A stretch of DNA of 64,000 nucleotides from Bacillota bacterium (GTDB lineage Bacteria; Bacillota; Clostridia; Acetivibrionales; DSM-1351), in NCBI GenBank assembly GCA_023412275.1, contig JAEYNY010000068.1:24064-88063 (forward strand). The letters are read 5' to 3'. The number at the start of each line of letters is the position of its first letter. Position 1 is the first letter of the stretch. The notes beneath the pieces were generated by a model, which was not told the DNA's origin, did no database searches, and saw only the letters and a list, made by a program, of their open reading frames with translations. The translations under genes were made by a program, and so were the position numbers. This document shows, piece after piece, positions 26,594 through 35,670 of the stretch.

Positions 26594-27724
26594 TTAATAC
26601 ATTTTCCCATTGGCAATAACCTTCACTATGTTCAGTTCACTGTCACATATAACACAATCTGCATCTTTTCCCACTTGTAGAGTACCTTTTTTATCATCTA
26701 TTTTCAGCCTCTGAGCAGCATTTTTTGTTATAATGCCTATTGCTGTTTCCACAGGAATTCCCCTGTCCTTAATAGCTGTGCGAACTTCATCAAAAAGTAT
26801 CTTGCAGCTTACGGTCTCAGAGGAAACCACGTTGCCGTTTTCGTCAAAGGTAGGTACACTCCCGTAGGCATCTGAACTGATTGTTATTCCTGTAAAATCA
26901 AGCTTATTATCCAGAATAGTCCTTAATGCATCATAGGTAGCAATACATTCCGGGTCACTGCTGGTTGGGATAAAACCCGCTGTCAAATCGATATTGCCAC
27001 CTTGCTTTAAATATTCCAAAGCCTTGTTAAAAAGCCCTATTGTACGGTTAACATGTGTAGGTAGAATGTGCTGTTTAGGTATTAAAGTTTCATTGGAAAG
27101 CCTGAACATATACTCCATTGCACTTTCACCCAGTCCAAGATGGAAATGCACCAGTCCCGCTTTCCCTGAAATAATGGCACCGTTTCTGGTTTGGGCTGCA
27201 ATTCTGCTTATTTCATCAAAAGACGGTTCAAATGCTCTACTGTCGGCAAGACAAATTTCACCTACACCGATAACCTTATCTACAAAAACCATGTCGCTTT
27301 GTACGCTTCCTGTTAAAGTTATAACCGGAACCTGATATGAACCCGTATATATATAAGTTGAAAGGCCATCCAACTCCAGTTGACGCGCTTTTGCATAAAG
27401 GTTGGGCATATTTCTGGTAACACCGTCTGCTCCAAGAACCCCTACGACTGTTGTTATACCGTATTTGAGAATATCTTCGGCCTTTGCTTCCTCAGTTCTT
27501 GTAGTAAATCCACCTTCACCGCCTCCGCCTGTTATATGGACGTGAAGGTCGATAAAACCCGGAAACACCATTTTGCCGTCACAGTTAACTATCTCAATAC
27601 CTTTAAAACCTGTAGGGTTTATATTATCTTCAATTAAAGCCACCTTGTCAAAGCAGAACAATATGTCTTTCTTACCCAGATATTCCGGAGAATATACAGT
27701 TGCATCCTTTAACAGCTTGAACAT
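26594..27724 (-). CDS. iadA: Isoaspartyl dipeptidase (beta-aspartyl peptidase)
   Basis: 376-residue amidohydrolase. Metal-binding GFIDLHVHITGGGGEGG near residue 65 and the GGEGGF loop are typical of IadA; further metal ligands lie in HFHLG and THVNRT, and the catalytic Asp in SSDAYGS. It hydrolyses beta-aspartyl dipeptides from damaged protein turnover. ATG 27724 has GGAGG 5 bases upstream inside the longer frame. It lies 40 bases downstream of the amino-acid ABC ATPase and may be read from the same ARG-box promoter. Confidence 0.92.
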   Translation of the reverse strand: MFKLLKDATVYSPEYLGKKDILFCFDKVALIEDNINPTGFKGIEIVNCDGKMVFPGFIDLHVHITGGGGEGGFTTRTEEAKAEDILKYGITTVVGVLGADGVTRNMPNLYAKARQLELDGLSTYIYTGSYQVPVITLTGSVQSDMVFVDKVIGVGEICLADSRAFEPSFDEISRIAAQTRNGAIISGKAGLVHFHLGLGESAMEYMFRLSNETLIPKQHILPTHVNRTIGLFNKALEYLKQGGNIDLTAGFIPTSSDPECIATYDALRTILDNKLDFTGITISSDAYGSVPTFDENGNVVSSETVSCKILFDEVRTAIKDRGIPVETAIGIITKNAAQRLKIDDKKGTLQVGKDADCVICDSELNIVKVIANGKMY

Positions 27725-27763
27725 ATGTGCCTCCAACGATTTTTAAGAATTTACACTTATTAT

Positions 27764-28486
27764 CTATAGTATCTTACTTAAAAATTCCTTTGTTCTGTCA
27801 TCTTTAGGGTTAGTGAAAATTTCATTAGGTGGAGCATCTTCCTTGATTTTGCCCTCGTCCATGAATAGTACTCTGGTTCCAACTTCTTTTGCAAAGCCCA
27901 TTTCATGAGTAACAACCACCATTGTCATTCCCTCTGCTGCCAACTCTCTCATTACCTCCAGAACTTCTCCTACCATTTCTGGGTCAAGGGCTGAAGTAGG
28001 CTCATCAAATAGCATTACATCCGGGGACATTGCAAGAGCACGGACAATAGCTATACGTTGTTTCTGGCCTCCTGAAAGTTGTGCAGGATAGTTATTTGCC
28101 TTTTCCTCTAATCCTATACGCTTTAAAAGAGACATAGCATTGTCTTTTGCCTGCTCAGGAGTCTGATTTTTTAGTTTTATAGGCCCAAGAGTTATATTAT
28201 CAATTATAGACAAATGTGGAAATAAATTAAAATTCTGAAATACCATTCCCATCTTCTGCCTCTGTTTGTTTACATCGTTGTTCTTATCAGTTATATTTAT
28301 GCCTTCAAAAATTATTTCACCGCCGGTGGGCTGTTCCAATAAGTTCAAGCACCTGAGAAAAGTACTCTTACCGGAACCGCTGGGGCCGATTACAACCACT
28401 ACCTCGCCCTTTTCAATTGTTACGTCTATACCCTGTAAAACATGAAGGCTACCAAATGTCTTATGCAGATTCTTTACATTAATCAC
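27764..28486 (-). CDS. Amino-acid ABC transporter ATPase
   Basis: 240-residue polar amino-acid ATPase: Walker A GPSGSGKST (~33), Q-loop FQNFNLFPHLS, signature LSGGQKQR, Walker B VMLFDEPTSALDPE and switch His in VTHEMGFA. Nearly full match to the GlnQ/ArtP-type family. Its GTG start overlaps the stop of the permease gene by 8 bases. Order binding protein-permease-ATPase is standard. Arginine or another cationic amino acid is suggested by operators upstream, not by this protein itself. Confidence 0.96.
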   Translation of the reverse strand: MINVKNLHKTFGSLHVLQGIDVTIEKGEVVVVIGPSGSGKSTFLRCLNLLEQPTGGEIIFEGINITDKNNDVNKQRQKMGMVFQNFNLFPHLSIIDNITLGPIKLKNQTPEQAKDNAMSLLKRIGLEEKANNYPAQLSGGQKQRIAIVRALAMSPDVMLFDEPTSALDPEMVGEVLEVMRELAAEGMTMVVVTHEMGFAKEVGTRVLFMDEGKIKEDAPPNEIFTNPKDDRTKEFLSKIL

Positions 28487-29144
28487 TTGTCCTCATCCTC
28501 CTTTCAGCAAATCCCAGTAGTCTTGTAAGACCAAAGGTCAATAGGAAATAAATAAGTGCTGTAATGGCTAATGGCTCAAAAGGCCTGTAAATTGCACCCT
28601 GTATAATATTTGTATTTCTCATAAGTTCACTTATACTGATAACAGACAGTACGGAAGATTCCTTAATAACAACAACAAATTCATTTCCCAAAGCAGGAAG
28701 TATATTCCTTAGGGCCTGTGGCAATACAATATATCTCATTGCCTGTCCCTGAGTAAAACCAATAGACCTTGCTGCCTCCATCTGTCCTTTGTCCACTGCC
28801 TGAATCCCTGCACGGATTATCTCAGCTACATATGCACCGCTGTTTACAGACATGGCTATAACACCGGGTATAAATCTCTCCATTTCTAATCCGAATATAT
28901 GAAATTCCGGCAATGAAATCAGATAGAAGAACAGTGTTATCTGAACAAGAAGAGGTGTTCCCCTTATAAACTCTATATAGGATGAAGCAACTGCCTTTAA
29001 AACCTTGTTATGGGATATCTTCATCAGAGCAATACCTGTACCAATAATAACACCAAGTATTACGGTAAGAATTGCAATTACTATCGTATTTGCGGTACCG
29101 CTTACAAAGTAGTACCAATATTCACTTAAAAAACTGAAATCCAA
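28479..29144 (-). CDS. Amino-acid ABC transporter permease
   Basis: 221-residue HisM/GlnP-type permease with about five membrane helices. The EAA loop is EAARSIGFTQGQAMRYIVLPQALRN, split: EAARSIG then PQALRNILP, which docks the ATPase. It starts with TTG, 7 bases after GGAGG, and overlaps the ATPase gene by 8 bases. A weak hairpin separates it from the binding protein gene, fitting lower expression of the membrane part. Confidence 0.95.
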   Translation of the reverse strand: MDFSFLSEYWYYFVSGTANTIVIAILTVILGVIIGTGIALMKISHNKVLKAVASSYIEFIRGTPLLVQITLFFYLISLPEFHIFGLEMERFIPGVIAMSVNSGAYVAEIIRAGIQAVDKGQMEAARSIGFTQGQAMRYIVLPQALRNILPALGNEFVVVIKESSVLSVISISELMRNTNIIQGAIYRPFEPLAITALIYFLLTFGLTRLLGFAERRMRTSD

Positions 29145-29187
29145 GCTAAAACCTCCCTATTATAAAAATTCTCCTAAAACAAAACAC

Positions 29188-29210
29188 AGGGGTGCCCGTG
29201 GACATCCCCT
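29188..29210 (-). terminator. Weak intercistronic hairpin (attenuator)
   Basis: AGGGGTG pairs imperfectly with CATCCCCT around a short loop, followed on the minus strand by T-rich sequence. It lies between the binding-protein and permease genes, a common place for partial termination that raises binding-protein levels. Confidence 0.45.
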
Positions 29211-29241
29211 TTGCTTTGGCCTTCTTATAATGTCATATCAA

Positions 29242-30048
29242 TTATTTTGCTGTTACGTTCTTTTCATTTGCTTCTTGAACAAACTTATCTATTGAACCGT
29301 CCTTCATAAGTCTGTCAAGAGTTTTGTTTATCTGCTCTACAAGGTTTTCATTACCTTTTTTAACTGCTATAGCAGATCCGCCTGTATCATCCTTTACAGG
29401 AACATTTGTAAGTGCCAAATCGTTGTTGTTCTTTACATAACCGTTTGCTACAGGAAGTTCAACAACCAATGCATCTATCTTTTTATTTTTTAATTCCATA
29501 ACCAAATCAGGGATTTTGCCTAAGGAAACAAGGTTTGCACCCTTAATTTGTTCTTGTACTATTTTCTCTTGTGTAGTTCCAAGCTGTGCACCAACTTTTT
29601 TATCTTTTAAATCAGCAACGGTTTTGTATTTGTCTTTGTCCTCAGCCCTTACCATTACACCCTGCTTTGCTTCATAATAAATCTTTGAAAAATCAACTGA
29701 TTTTTTTCTCTTTTCGTCAGGATTCATACCGGCTATTACAATGTCCACTTTGTTTGTGTTAAGTGATGACAATAGTCCGTTGAAATCAGCATCCACAATC
29801 TGGAGCTGTACACCCATGTCTTTTGCAATCTCCTCAGCAATAGAAATATCGATACCTACTATAGTATCTTTTCCATCTACCAGCATGTGATATTCATACG
29901 GTGCGTAATCTCCGCTTGTACCTATAACCAGTTTGCCGGATTTTTCAATTCTCTTCATTGTTGCTCCGCTGCCGCAGCCTGCAATAGATATTCCGATAGC
30001 GGCAACAACAATCAAGCAAAATATCTTCTTTAACATTCCTTTCATCAT
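29242..30048 (-). CDS. Amino-acid ABC transporter substrate-binding lipoprotein
   Basis: 268 residues with a lipoprotein signal: KKIFCLIVVAAIGISIAGC, lipidated Cys near residue 25. The mature part is a family 3 solute-binding protein (SBP_bac_3): KLVIGTSGDYAPYEYH, VGIDISIAEEIAKDMG, DIVIAGMNPDEKRKKSVDFS. It should bind a polar amino acid outside the membrane. ATG doublet at 30048/30045 behind GGGGGA. The promoter carries ARG-box-like operators, so arginine or a related cationic amino acid is the best guess (inference). Confidence 0.94.
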   Translation of the reverse strand: MMKGMLKKIFCLIVVAAIGISIAGCGSGATMKRIEKSGKLVIGTSGDYAPYEYHMLVDGKDTIVGIDISIAEEIAKDMGVQLQIVDADFNGLLSSLNTNKVDIVIAGMNPDEKRKKSVDFSKIYYEAKQGVMVRAEDKDKYKTVADLKDKKVGAQLGTTQEKIVQEQIKGANLVSLGKIPDLVMELKNKKIDALVVELPVANGYVKNNNDLALTNVPVKDDTGGSAIAVKKGNENLVEQINKTLDRLMKDGSIDKFVQEANEKNVTAK

Positions 30049-30098
30049 TTTGAAATCCCCCTATTATTTTTCTAATAAATAAACATTTGATATGTACA

Positions 30099-30127
30099 AT
30101 TATAAAATATTATGTATAAAAATTCAA
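30099..30127 (-). promoter_or_regulatory. Promoter of the amino-acid ABC operon
   Basis: Minus-strand TTGAAT (30122-30127) and a perfect TATAAT (30099-30104) are exactly 17 bases apart, 51 bases upstream of the binding-protein ATG. The -35 hexamer lies inside the ARG-box at 30111-30128. Confidence 0.65.
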
Positions 30128-30148
30128 TATAATGCATAAATATTTTGC
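30111..30148. promoter_or_regulatory. Tandem ARG-box-like operators (putative ArgR sites)
   Basis: The first site, TATGTATAAAAATTCAAT (30111-30128), fits the 18-base ARG-box pattern TNTGNATWWWWATNCANA at every fixed base but the last. The second, 30131-30148, keeps the left half TGCAT plus the AT core. The centres are 20 bases apart, as in known tandem ARG boxes. Overlap with the -35 element implies repression by arginine-bound ArgR (inference). Confidence 0.6.
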
Positions 30149-30400
30149 TATATTATATCCTTTTTCGACACTTCCAAAAAAATCCACTCTCCAATATATA
30201 ATTTCAGGAAATATTTGATTTACAGATATTGGGTGAGACACCGTTACAGAGCCCCTATACGTGATAATCGCCTTAATCTCAAAAAATGTAACAGTAATGA
30301 AATTTTCATTTTAACAGTAAAATTAATATAATGAACTAATGCGGTACTATATTTTTCCAATTAGAATATAGTAATAAAAAAATCAGAGGTGGATTGTATA

Positions 30401-31327
30401 ATGCTTAAAAGACTTTTATTGCTTGGCACACTAATGATTGCCATACTATTTGAAAGTACAGCTGTTTTAGGTGCAGCCGATGCAAAAAACAAAAATCAGT
30501 ATCCCGGAGTATCACAGTCGGCAGTGAAAATTGATACCACGGTACTTGATAAAACACTCGATACTCAAAAAAAACAGCAGGAAGCCCAGAAGAAAAAAGA
30601 AGAAGCTGCTGCCAAGGAAAAATTACAAAAAAAGGTAGCCCAGTTGCAAAAAGATATTACTTCCAATACATACTTGAAATACATTAAGCAGCTTGGTTAT
30701 TATAAAAAGGCTTCTAAAAGTGATGAAAGATTAAATATCAGAAATGCACTTCTTTTATTCCAAAGCAATCATAATATGAGTGTTACAGGTGTATACGATA
30801 CGGCAACAAAGAATATGCTTGTACAAAGGCTATCCAGTAACAAGTTTGTTTATCTTGACAAGGTTACAAAAGCCCCTACTAATGGAAGATGGATTGCTGT
30901 AAACAAGACCACGAGAGTTTTAACATTATATGAAGGTATAAAGGTATTGAAAAAATATGCCGTTGCAGTGGGCAATCCCGCAACCTTTACAAAATCAGGT
31001 AAATTTATTGTAACCAGTAAACTTATAGACCCCGATTGGGGAGGCGGAGGATTTGCAGACCCGGTAAAAGGCGGAACCCCTCAAAATCCTTTAGGAACTC
31101 GTTGGATGGGGATAAACAGAACAGACGGTTCCTATGGAATACATGGCACCAATTCATTTTATTCCATTGGAAGATACATATCTCACGGCTGTATGAGAAT
31201 GTCAAATCACTGTGTGGAAGAACTGTATCCTCTTGTTCCTATGAAAGCACCTGTCTGGGTAGGTACACAGACTGAGTTAAAGAATTGGAGTATTACTCAA
31301 CCCCTGTTCAAACAGCAGGTCTCGTAG
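30401..31327 (+). CDS. Secreted L,D-transpeptidase (YkuD) with peptidoglycan-binding domain
   Basis: 308 residues. A signal peptide (KRLLLLGTLMIAILFESTAVLGA) is followed by a charged coiled-coil-like Gln/Lys/Glu stretch (~50-80), a PG_binding_1-type domain (~90-150, LLLFQSNHNMSVTGVYDTAT) and a YkuD catalytic domain with the HGTNSFYSIG and SHGCMRM motifs; the Cys is the nucleophile. It would make 3-3 peptidoglycan cross-links or anchor proteins in the wall. ATG behind AGAGGTGG; a GTG 12 bases upstream is less likely. Confidence 0.93.
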   Translation: MLKRLLLLGTLMIAILFESTAVLGAADAKNKNQYPGVSQSAVKIDTTVLDKTLDTQKKQQEAQKKKEEAAAKEKLQKKVAQLQKDITSNTYLKYIKQLGYYKKASKSDERLNIRNALLLFQSNHNMSVTGVYDTATKNMLVQRLSSNKFVYLDKVTKAPTNGRWIAVNKTTRVLTLYEGIKVLKKYAVAVGNPATFTKSGKFIVTSKLIDPDWGGGGFADPVKGGTPQNPLGTRWMGINRTDGSYGIHGTNSFYSIGRYISHGCMRMSNHCVEELYPLVPMKAPVWVGTQTELKNWSITQPLFKQQVS

Positions 31328-31391
31328 AAAATTTTTATTATTGAATTTTAAGTAGTATTGTGATAAAATACACAGTACAAATACAAATGTC

Positions 31392-31441
31392 ATTGAATGG
31401 TGGACACCTTATTGTTTTATTCGACTCACCCTCCATTCAAT
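31392..31441 (+). promoter_or_regulatory. Leader hairpin upstream of asd
   Basis: ATTGAATGG (31392-31400) pairs perfectly with CCATTCAAT (31433-31441) around a 32-base loop, 45 bases before the asd ATG. It has no T-run and is not a lysine riboswitch. It may be an mRNA-stabilising leader or the end of an upstream transcript. Confidence 0.3.
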
Positions 31442-31485
31442 ATCCTTTCAATAATATGAAAATCTACGAATAGGAGGCATAAAGG

Positions 31486-32571
31486 ATGTCTAAGCTAAAA
31501 GTTGGTATAATCGGTGGTACTGGAATGGTCGGACAAAGATTTATTTCACTTCTTGAAAACCATCCCTGGTTCGAAATTGTTTCCATTGCTGCCAGTGAAA
31601 AATCTTCCGGAAAGAGATACGAAGAAGCAGTAGGTAATAGATGGAAGATGTCTACACCTATGCCTGAAAACGTTAAAAATATTGTAGTTAAAAACGCAAC
31701 AGAACAAGTTAAAGAAATTTGTGATGAAGTGGATTTCGTTTTCTGTGCAGTTGATATGAAAAAGGATGAGATTAAGAAGCTTGAGGAAGAATATGCTAAA
31801 AATGAAACTCCTGTAGTTTCCAACAATTCGGCACACAGGTGGACCCCTGACGTACCTATGCTTATACCTGAAATCAATGCAGATCATGTAAAGGCAATAG
31901 ATGCTCAGAGAAAAAGGCTAGGAACAAAATACGGATTCATTGCCGTTAAGCCAAACTGTTCAATCCAAAGCTATGTTCCTGCTCTTACTCCTCTATTGAA
32001 GTACGGTATTAAAAATGTTGTTGCAACTACTTACCAGGCAATCTCCGGTGCAGGCAAGAATTTCACTGACTGGCCTGAAATGCTTGATAACGTAATACCT
32101 TATATCGGTGGAGAAGAAGAAAAAAGCGAACAGGAACCTTTGAAAATCTGGGGTAAAGTTGAGAACGGAGAAATCGTAAAGACTTCATCACCTCTTATAA
32201 CTACACAGTGCATAAGAGTTCCTGTAACTGACGGTCATCTTGCTGCAGTGTTTGTTTCTTTTGAAAACAAACCTTCAAAAGAAGAGATACTTGAGTTATG
32301 GAAAAACTTCAAGGGTGAACCTCAACTGTTGGATTTACCAAGTGCACCAAAGCAGTTTATAAAGTATTTTGAAGAAGACAACAGACCCCAAACCAAATTG
32401 GACAGAGATGCTGAAAATGGAATGGGTATAACTGCTGGAAGACTTCGTGAAGACACTCTTTATGATTACAAATTCGTTTGTCTCTCACACAATACTGTCC
32501 GTGGTGCTGCAGGCGGTGGTGTACTAATGGCAGAGTACCTAAAGTCCCAAGGATATATTCATGCAAAATAA
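31486..32571 (+). CDS. asd: Aspartate-semialdehyde dehydrogenase
   Basis: 361 residues. N-terminal NADP fold KVGIIGGTGMVGQRF, catalytic Cys in VKPNCSIQ, and the C-terminal HNTVRGAAGG. The length and the AVDMKKDE segment place it in the archaeal/fungal-like Asd branch found in many clostridia. It reduces aspartyl-phosphate to the semialdehyde, the branch point for lysine, threonine and methionine. Start ATG with TAGGAGG upstream. Ends with a strong terminator. Confidence 0.96.
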   Translation: MSKLKVGIIGGTGMVGQRFISLLENHPWFEIVSIAASEKSSGKRYEEAVGNRWKMSTPMPENVKNIVVKNATEQVKEICDEVDFVFCAVDMKKDEIKKLEEEYAKNETPVVSNNSAHRWTPDVPMLIPEINADHVKAIDAQRKRLGTKYGFIAVKPNCSIQSYVPALTPLLKYGIKNVVATTYQAISGAGKNFTDWPEMLDNVIPYIGGEEEKSEQEPLKIWGKVENGEIVKTSSPLITTQCIRVPVTDGHLAAVFVSFENKPSKEEILELWKNFKGEPQLLDLPSAPKQFIKYFEEDNRPQTKLDRDAENGMGITAGRLREDTLYDYKFVCLSHNTVRGAAGGGVLMAEYLKSQGYIHAK

Positions 32572-32632
32572 GTAATATTACCTATTTTTCTTACAATTAG
32601 TTAAATAATTTAGTGTTATATGCCGATAAATG

Positions 32633-32658
32633 AGCTAGGTGAACAACCTAGCTTTTTT
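32633..32658 (+). terminator. Rho-independent terminator of asd
   Basis: AGCTAGGT (32633-32640) pairs with ACCTAGCT (32646-32653) around a 5-base loop, and a run of T residues follows. Confidence 0.85.
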
Positions 32659-32721
32659 GTTATGTTCAAATTTTTACCATAAATGTTAATGTTCAATTTT
32701 CTACAGGCAAAGGAGATCAAA

Positions 32722-35184
32722 ATGGGCATAAAATCAGACTATGCAGGCCAATATTTGTCCGGTCAGAATGAAACGATTATTTACGAAGGTGACAGAGTAT
32801 CCTCAGTTATTTTAATGCTTCAGGGGAAGCTGGATGTTTTACTGTCACCCTTTGATACAGCACCAAATAATGAAGGCTACACAGCCGATAACAGCTGCCG
32901 TCTTTTTACCTTGGAGCAGAATACTTTTCTATGCGCTAATGACATTTTGAAAAGCGGAAAAAACTCCTTTAGTTTAAGATCCCAGCAAGCATGTAATTTA
33001 TACTGTTTTCCGGCTTCATCTGCAAATGGTATCAGAGATATAATGAATACTCAAAAGGATTATTCAACATATATTGTCTCTTCACTGGCAACGCTCATTG
33101 ACCTGAGCTATGATTCATATCAAAAGCTGCTCCCAATATGCAGAAGTCTGGATATATTATTAAAAAACCTATCTGTATATTATTGGGCTATAAAGGATAA
33201 ATACTACTTTAAATATTCTCCTGAGATAGAGAACCTGGAGTACTACAAAAACGCTTATCAGGAAGCAAGAGATAACGGAGTACGTTTCTTCCCTGTTGAC
33301 ACAGATTCCTTATCAAATACATATATATGTGAGAATTGTGGAGACACCGAGAATGAAATAGATGATGCAGGTTTTGAGTATTTTTCAAAGCTACTTAACG
33401 TTCCTCTTGAGCAAAGAAAGGGCTTTTTCAACAGTGAAAGCTATGTTTGCGAATACCATATAGAAAAGGGTTCTGATCTTATGGAATCCCTTGTAGGTGA
33501 AATTAAAAGCAAACTATCCCAATTATACAATAATATAAACTGTCTCTGTACTGCTCCTGTAAACCTTATGTCTTCTTACGCAAGAATAGCGGTAGATTCA
33601 AAGGATGATAAGGAAGCAGTACTGACTCTTTATGGGATTATGGAACAATCAGCCGCAGTTATTGCAAATTGTATTGCCAGACTTCAGAATGAGTTTGACT
33701 GTTTCAACTCCATAACTATTTCAAAAATTAGTGAAATGGTTGAAGCCGTTAAGGAAAAGGCATCCATTAATCGTATACCTCAGAATGATGATGGTACATA
33801 TTCAGGAAATGAGCTTCCGAAGGAACTTGAAAACAGTCTTGATAAGATTTTGACCATATGTGGCTGCACTATGGATTTCAAGGACAGTTTTAATAAGCGG
33901 CTTAGTCATTTCAGAGCTTTAAAGGATAAATCCTCCAGTGACTCTGAAGCAAGGGAGCTTCGTTCTTCACTTACAGCTGATTTCTTTGCTGTTTATGAAA
34001 CAGCTTTCAAAAAAGCTCAGGAAATCGGCCAGTACCCAAAAATTTTAAGCATGTTCTTAAATTTTGGTTATATGGATGAACGTCTTGTGACAAAAGAACA
34101 GGCTATTGCTTTATATAGACTTTGTGACAAGGAATATGCAAAATCAAAATTCAATATATATAATTCAACAAAGTGGCTTCAGGAAATTTATAATAACCGC
34201 AAGGAACCTTCTATCAATGATTTCGGACAAGATTACTACGATGTTTTCAGAGATATGAAGAAAAGGAAAATTGTTACAGACCTTGATAAGCCGGCATATG
34301 AAAAGGACTTTAATGCCAAGGTAAGTTTTGAAATAAATAACATGTTAAAAACAAATCAGAAAGTGTGCCATGGTCACATGAGCAGCTACTTTCCTATTTT
34401 GCACAAAGATATTATCACTCGTGATCTTGAGAAATCAGTTGTGACTCCACATAAGATTACAGATGCGATTATGAATATCCTCGATACCGATTTTTCAGTA
34501 TTCTACAGAGAAATCTGGTATAAAAATGAAAAGAAGAATATTGAAAAAGAACCGATAATGAAAGAGATTCTTCCTGACATTATAATAGTGCCTACCTTCG
34601 GTTCCCGTGCGTCCATGTGGCAGGAAATTACGGGAAGAGGCAGAAATACACCCGGCAGATTCATATTCCCTGCATTTACGGATGAAAACATATACGATAT
34701 GGTACTGAGACTTATTGGTACCTTCAGATGGGAACTGTGCAGAACCATGATGGGTGTTGCATGGAACGATATAACTGAAAAATCTTTGACTTCAGAGTAC
34801 ACTGATTACATTCAGTTCTTTAAGAAAAACCATGACCTTTCCGAAGAAGCCAAGGAAAAAATCAAGGTACAGATACAGAAAAACAGGAACATGATGAAGG
34901 ATATTTTCACAAGTGATTATGATGTCTGGATAAATTATGAATCAAAAGGTATCCTCAGGCTGAACAAAATAGCAAGATCAATTTTATTCAGGCATTGTCC
35001 TCTCCCTAAAGAACAAAGGACAAATCTTGCAAAGCAGCCTGCATTCTCAGACCTGTGTATGCAGTTAAATACCACCAGAGCAAAGACAGCCAAGTCCCTT
35101 GCAAGCAAGTACAATAAATTATTCAAGAACGGCCCTATGGACGAGGATATGGAAGCAAATCTGATTTTCTACAGAGATCTTTAA
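32722..35184 (+). CDS. Large cyclic-nucleotide-binding-domain protein, function unknown
   Basis: 820 residues. Residues ~1-125 match a CRP-type cyclic nucleotide binding fold (GQNETIIYEGDRVSSVILMLQGKLDVLL), with no following DNA-binding helix-turn-helix. The rest is predicted mainly alpha-helical, with CENCGD and a Cys in YVCEYH that might bind metal, and a conserved-looking C-terminal region (GRGRNTPGRFIFPAF, GTFRWELCRTMMGVAW). No membrane segment or catalytic motif was recognised. AAGGAG lies 7 bases before the ATG; a longer frame from 32683 has no site. I cannot assign a function. Confidence 0.75.
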   Translation: MGIKSDYAGQYLSGQNETIIYEGDRVSSVILMLQGKLDVLLSPFDTAPNNEGYTADNSCRLFTLEQNTFLCANDILKSGKNSFSLRSQQACNLYCFPASSANGIRDIMNTQKDYSTYIVSSLATLIDLSYDSYQKLLPICRSLDILLKNLSVYYWAIKDKYYFKYSPEIENLEYYKNAYQEARDNGVRFFPVDTDSLSNTYICENCGDTENEIDDAGFEYFSKLLNVPLEQRKGFFNSESYVCEYHIEKGSDLMESLVGEIKSKLSQLYNNINCLCTAPVNLMSSYARIAVDSKDDKEAVLTLYGIMEQSAAVIANCIARLQNEFDCFNSITISKISEMVEAVKEKASINRIPQNDDGTYSGNELPKELENSLDKILTICGCTMDFKDSFNKRLSHFRALKDKSSSDSEARELRSSLTADFFAVYETAFKKAQEIGQYPKILSMFLNFGYMDERLVTKEQAIALYRLCDKEYAKSKFNIYNSTKWLQEIYNNRKEPSINDFGQDYYDVFRDMKKRKIVTDLDKPAYEKDFNAKVSFEINNMLKTNQKVCHGHMSSYFPILHKDIITRDLEKSVVTPHKITDAIMNILDTDFSVFYREIWYKNEKKNIEKEPIMKEILPDIIIVPTFGSRASMWQEITGRGRNTPGRFIFPAFTDENIYDMVLRLIGTFRWELCRTMMGVAWNDITEKSLTSEYTDYIQFFKKNHDLSEEAKEKIKVQIQKNRNMMKDIFTSDYDVWINYESKGILRLNKIARSILFRHCPLPKEQRTNLAKQPAFSDLCMQLNTTRAKTAKSLASKYNKLFKNGPMDEDMEANLIFYRDL

Positions 35185-35207
35185 AATTAATTAATATAAA
35201 AATAAAA

Positions 35208-35253
35208 AATATCAATGAGAGCTTCAACGTAGGCTACTCATTGATATTTTTTT
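35208..35253. terminator. Strong bidirectional terminator
   Basis: A perfect 12-base stem (AATATCAATGAG at 35208-35219 with 35237-35248) is followed by T residues on the plus strand and preceded by A residues, so it can end both the plus-strand gene and the convergent ridA transcript. Confidence 0.9.
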
Positions 35254-35268
35254 ATACTTCATAATCTT

Positions 35269-35649
35269 CTACAATACTGCAATACATTCTATCTCAATTA
35301 AGACATCCTTTGGAAGTCTTGCAACCTCTACACATGATCTTGCAGGGTAATTGTCCGTAAAGAATTTTTTATATACTTCGTTTATTACTGCAAAGTCATT
35401 CATGTCTTTTATGAAGACAGTAGTTTTTACAACGTTACCCAGACCTGCACCGGCTCCTTTCAGAACTTCTGCAAGGTTTTTGATTGCCTGCTCTGCCTGT
35501 TGGGCCGCACCTCCGGCAACTACATTGCCACTGGCCGGATCTACAGGAATTGCTCCCGAGGTATATATAACATTTCCGCATTTAACCGCTTGTGAGTAGG
35601 GTCCTATGGCCGCAGGTGCCTTATCAGTTGAAATAATCTCCAAATTCAT
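35269..35649 (-). CDS. ridA: RidA-family enamine/imine deaminase
   Basis: 126 residues, full length. It has the YjgF/RidA pattern: ISTDKAPAAIGPYSQAVK, IYTSGAIPVDP, and the conserved Arg-Ser-Cys-Val-Glu-Val-Ala near the end. RidA hydrolyses reactive 2-aminoacrylate-type enamines made by PLP enzymes. It follows proA by 21 bases with AAGGAG before its ATG and so is the last gene of a glpK-proA-ridA unit. Confidence 0.95.
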   Translation of the reverse strand: MNLEIISTDKAPAAIGPYSQAVKCGNVIYTSGAIPVDPASGNVVAGGAAQQAEQAIKNLAEVLKGAGAGLGNVVKTTVFIKDMNDFAVINEVYKKFFTDNYPARSCVEVARLPKDVLIEIECIAVL

Positions 35650-35670
35650 TTTTAATCACTCCTTAATGTT

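Larger units (their letters stand above)
30049..30400. other. Divergent intergenic region (352 bases)
   Basis: The left third holds the minus-strand promoter and ARG-box-like operators. The right part, before the L,D-transpeptidase gene, is AT-rich with a GC-richer patch at 30229-30280. No RNA family or gene was recognised there. Confidence 0.5.

Noticed and set aside
31392..31441. Lysine riboswitch or T-box upstream of asd
   Set aside because: The leader has only one 9-base stem and none of the conserved lysine-riboswitch or T-box segments.
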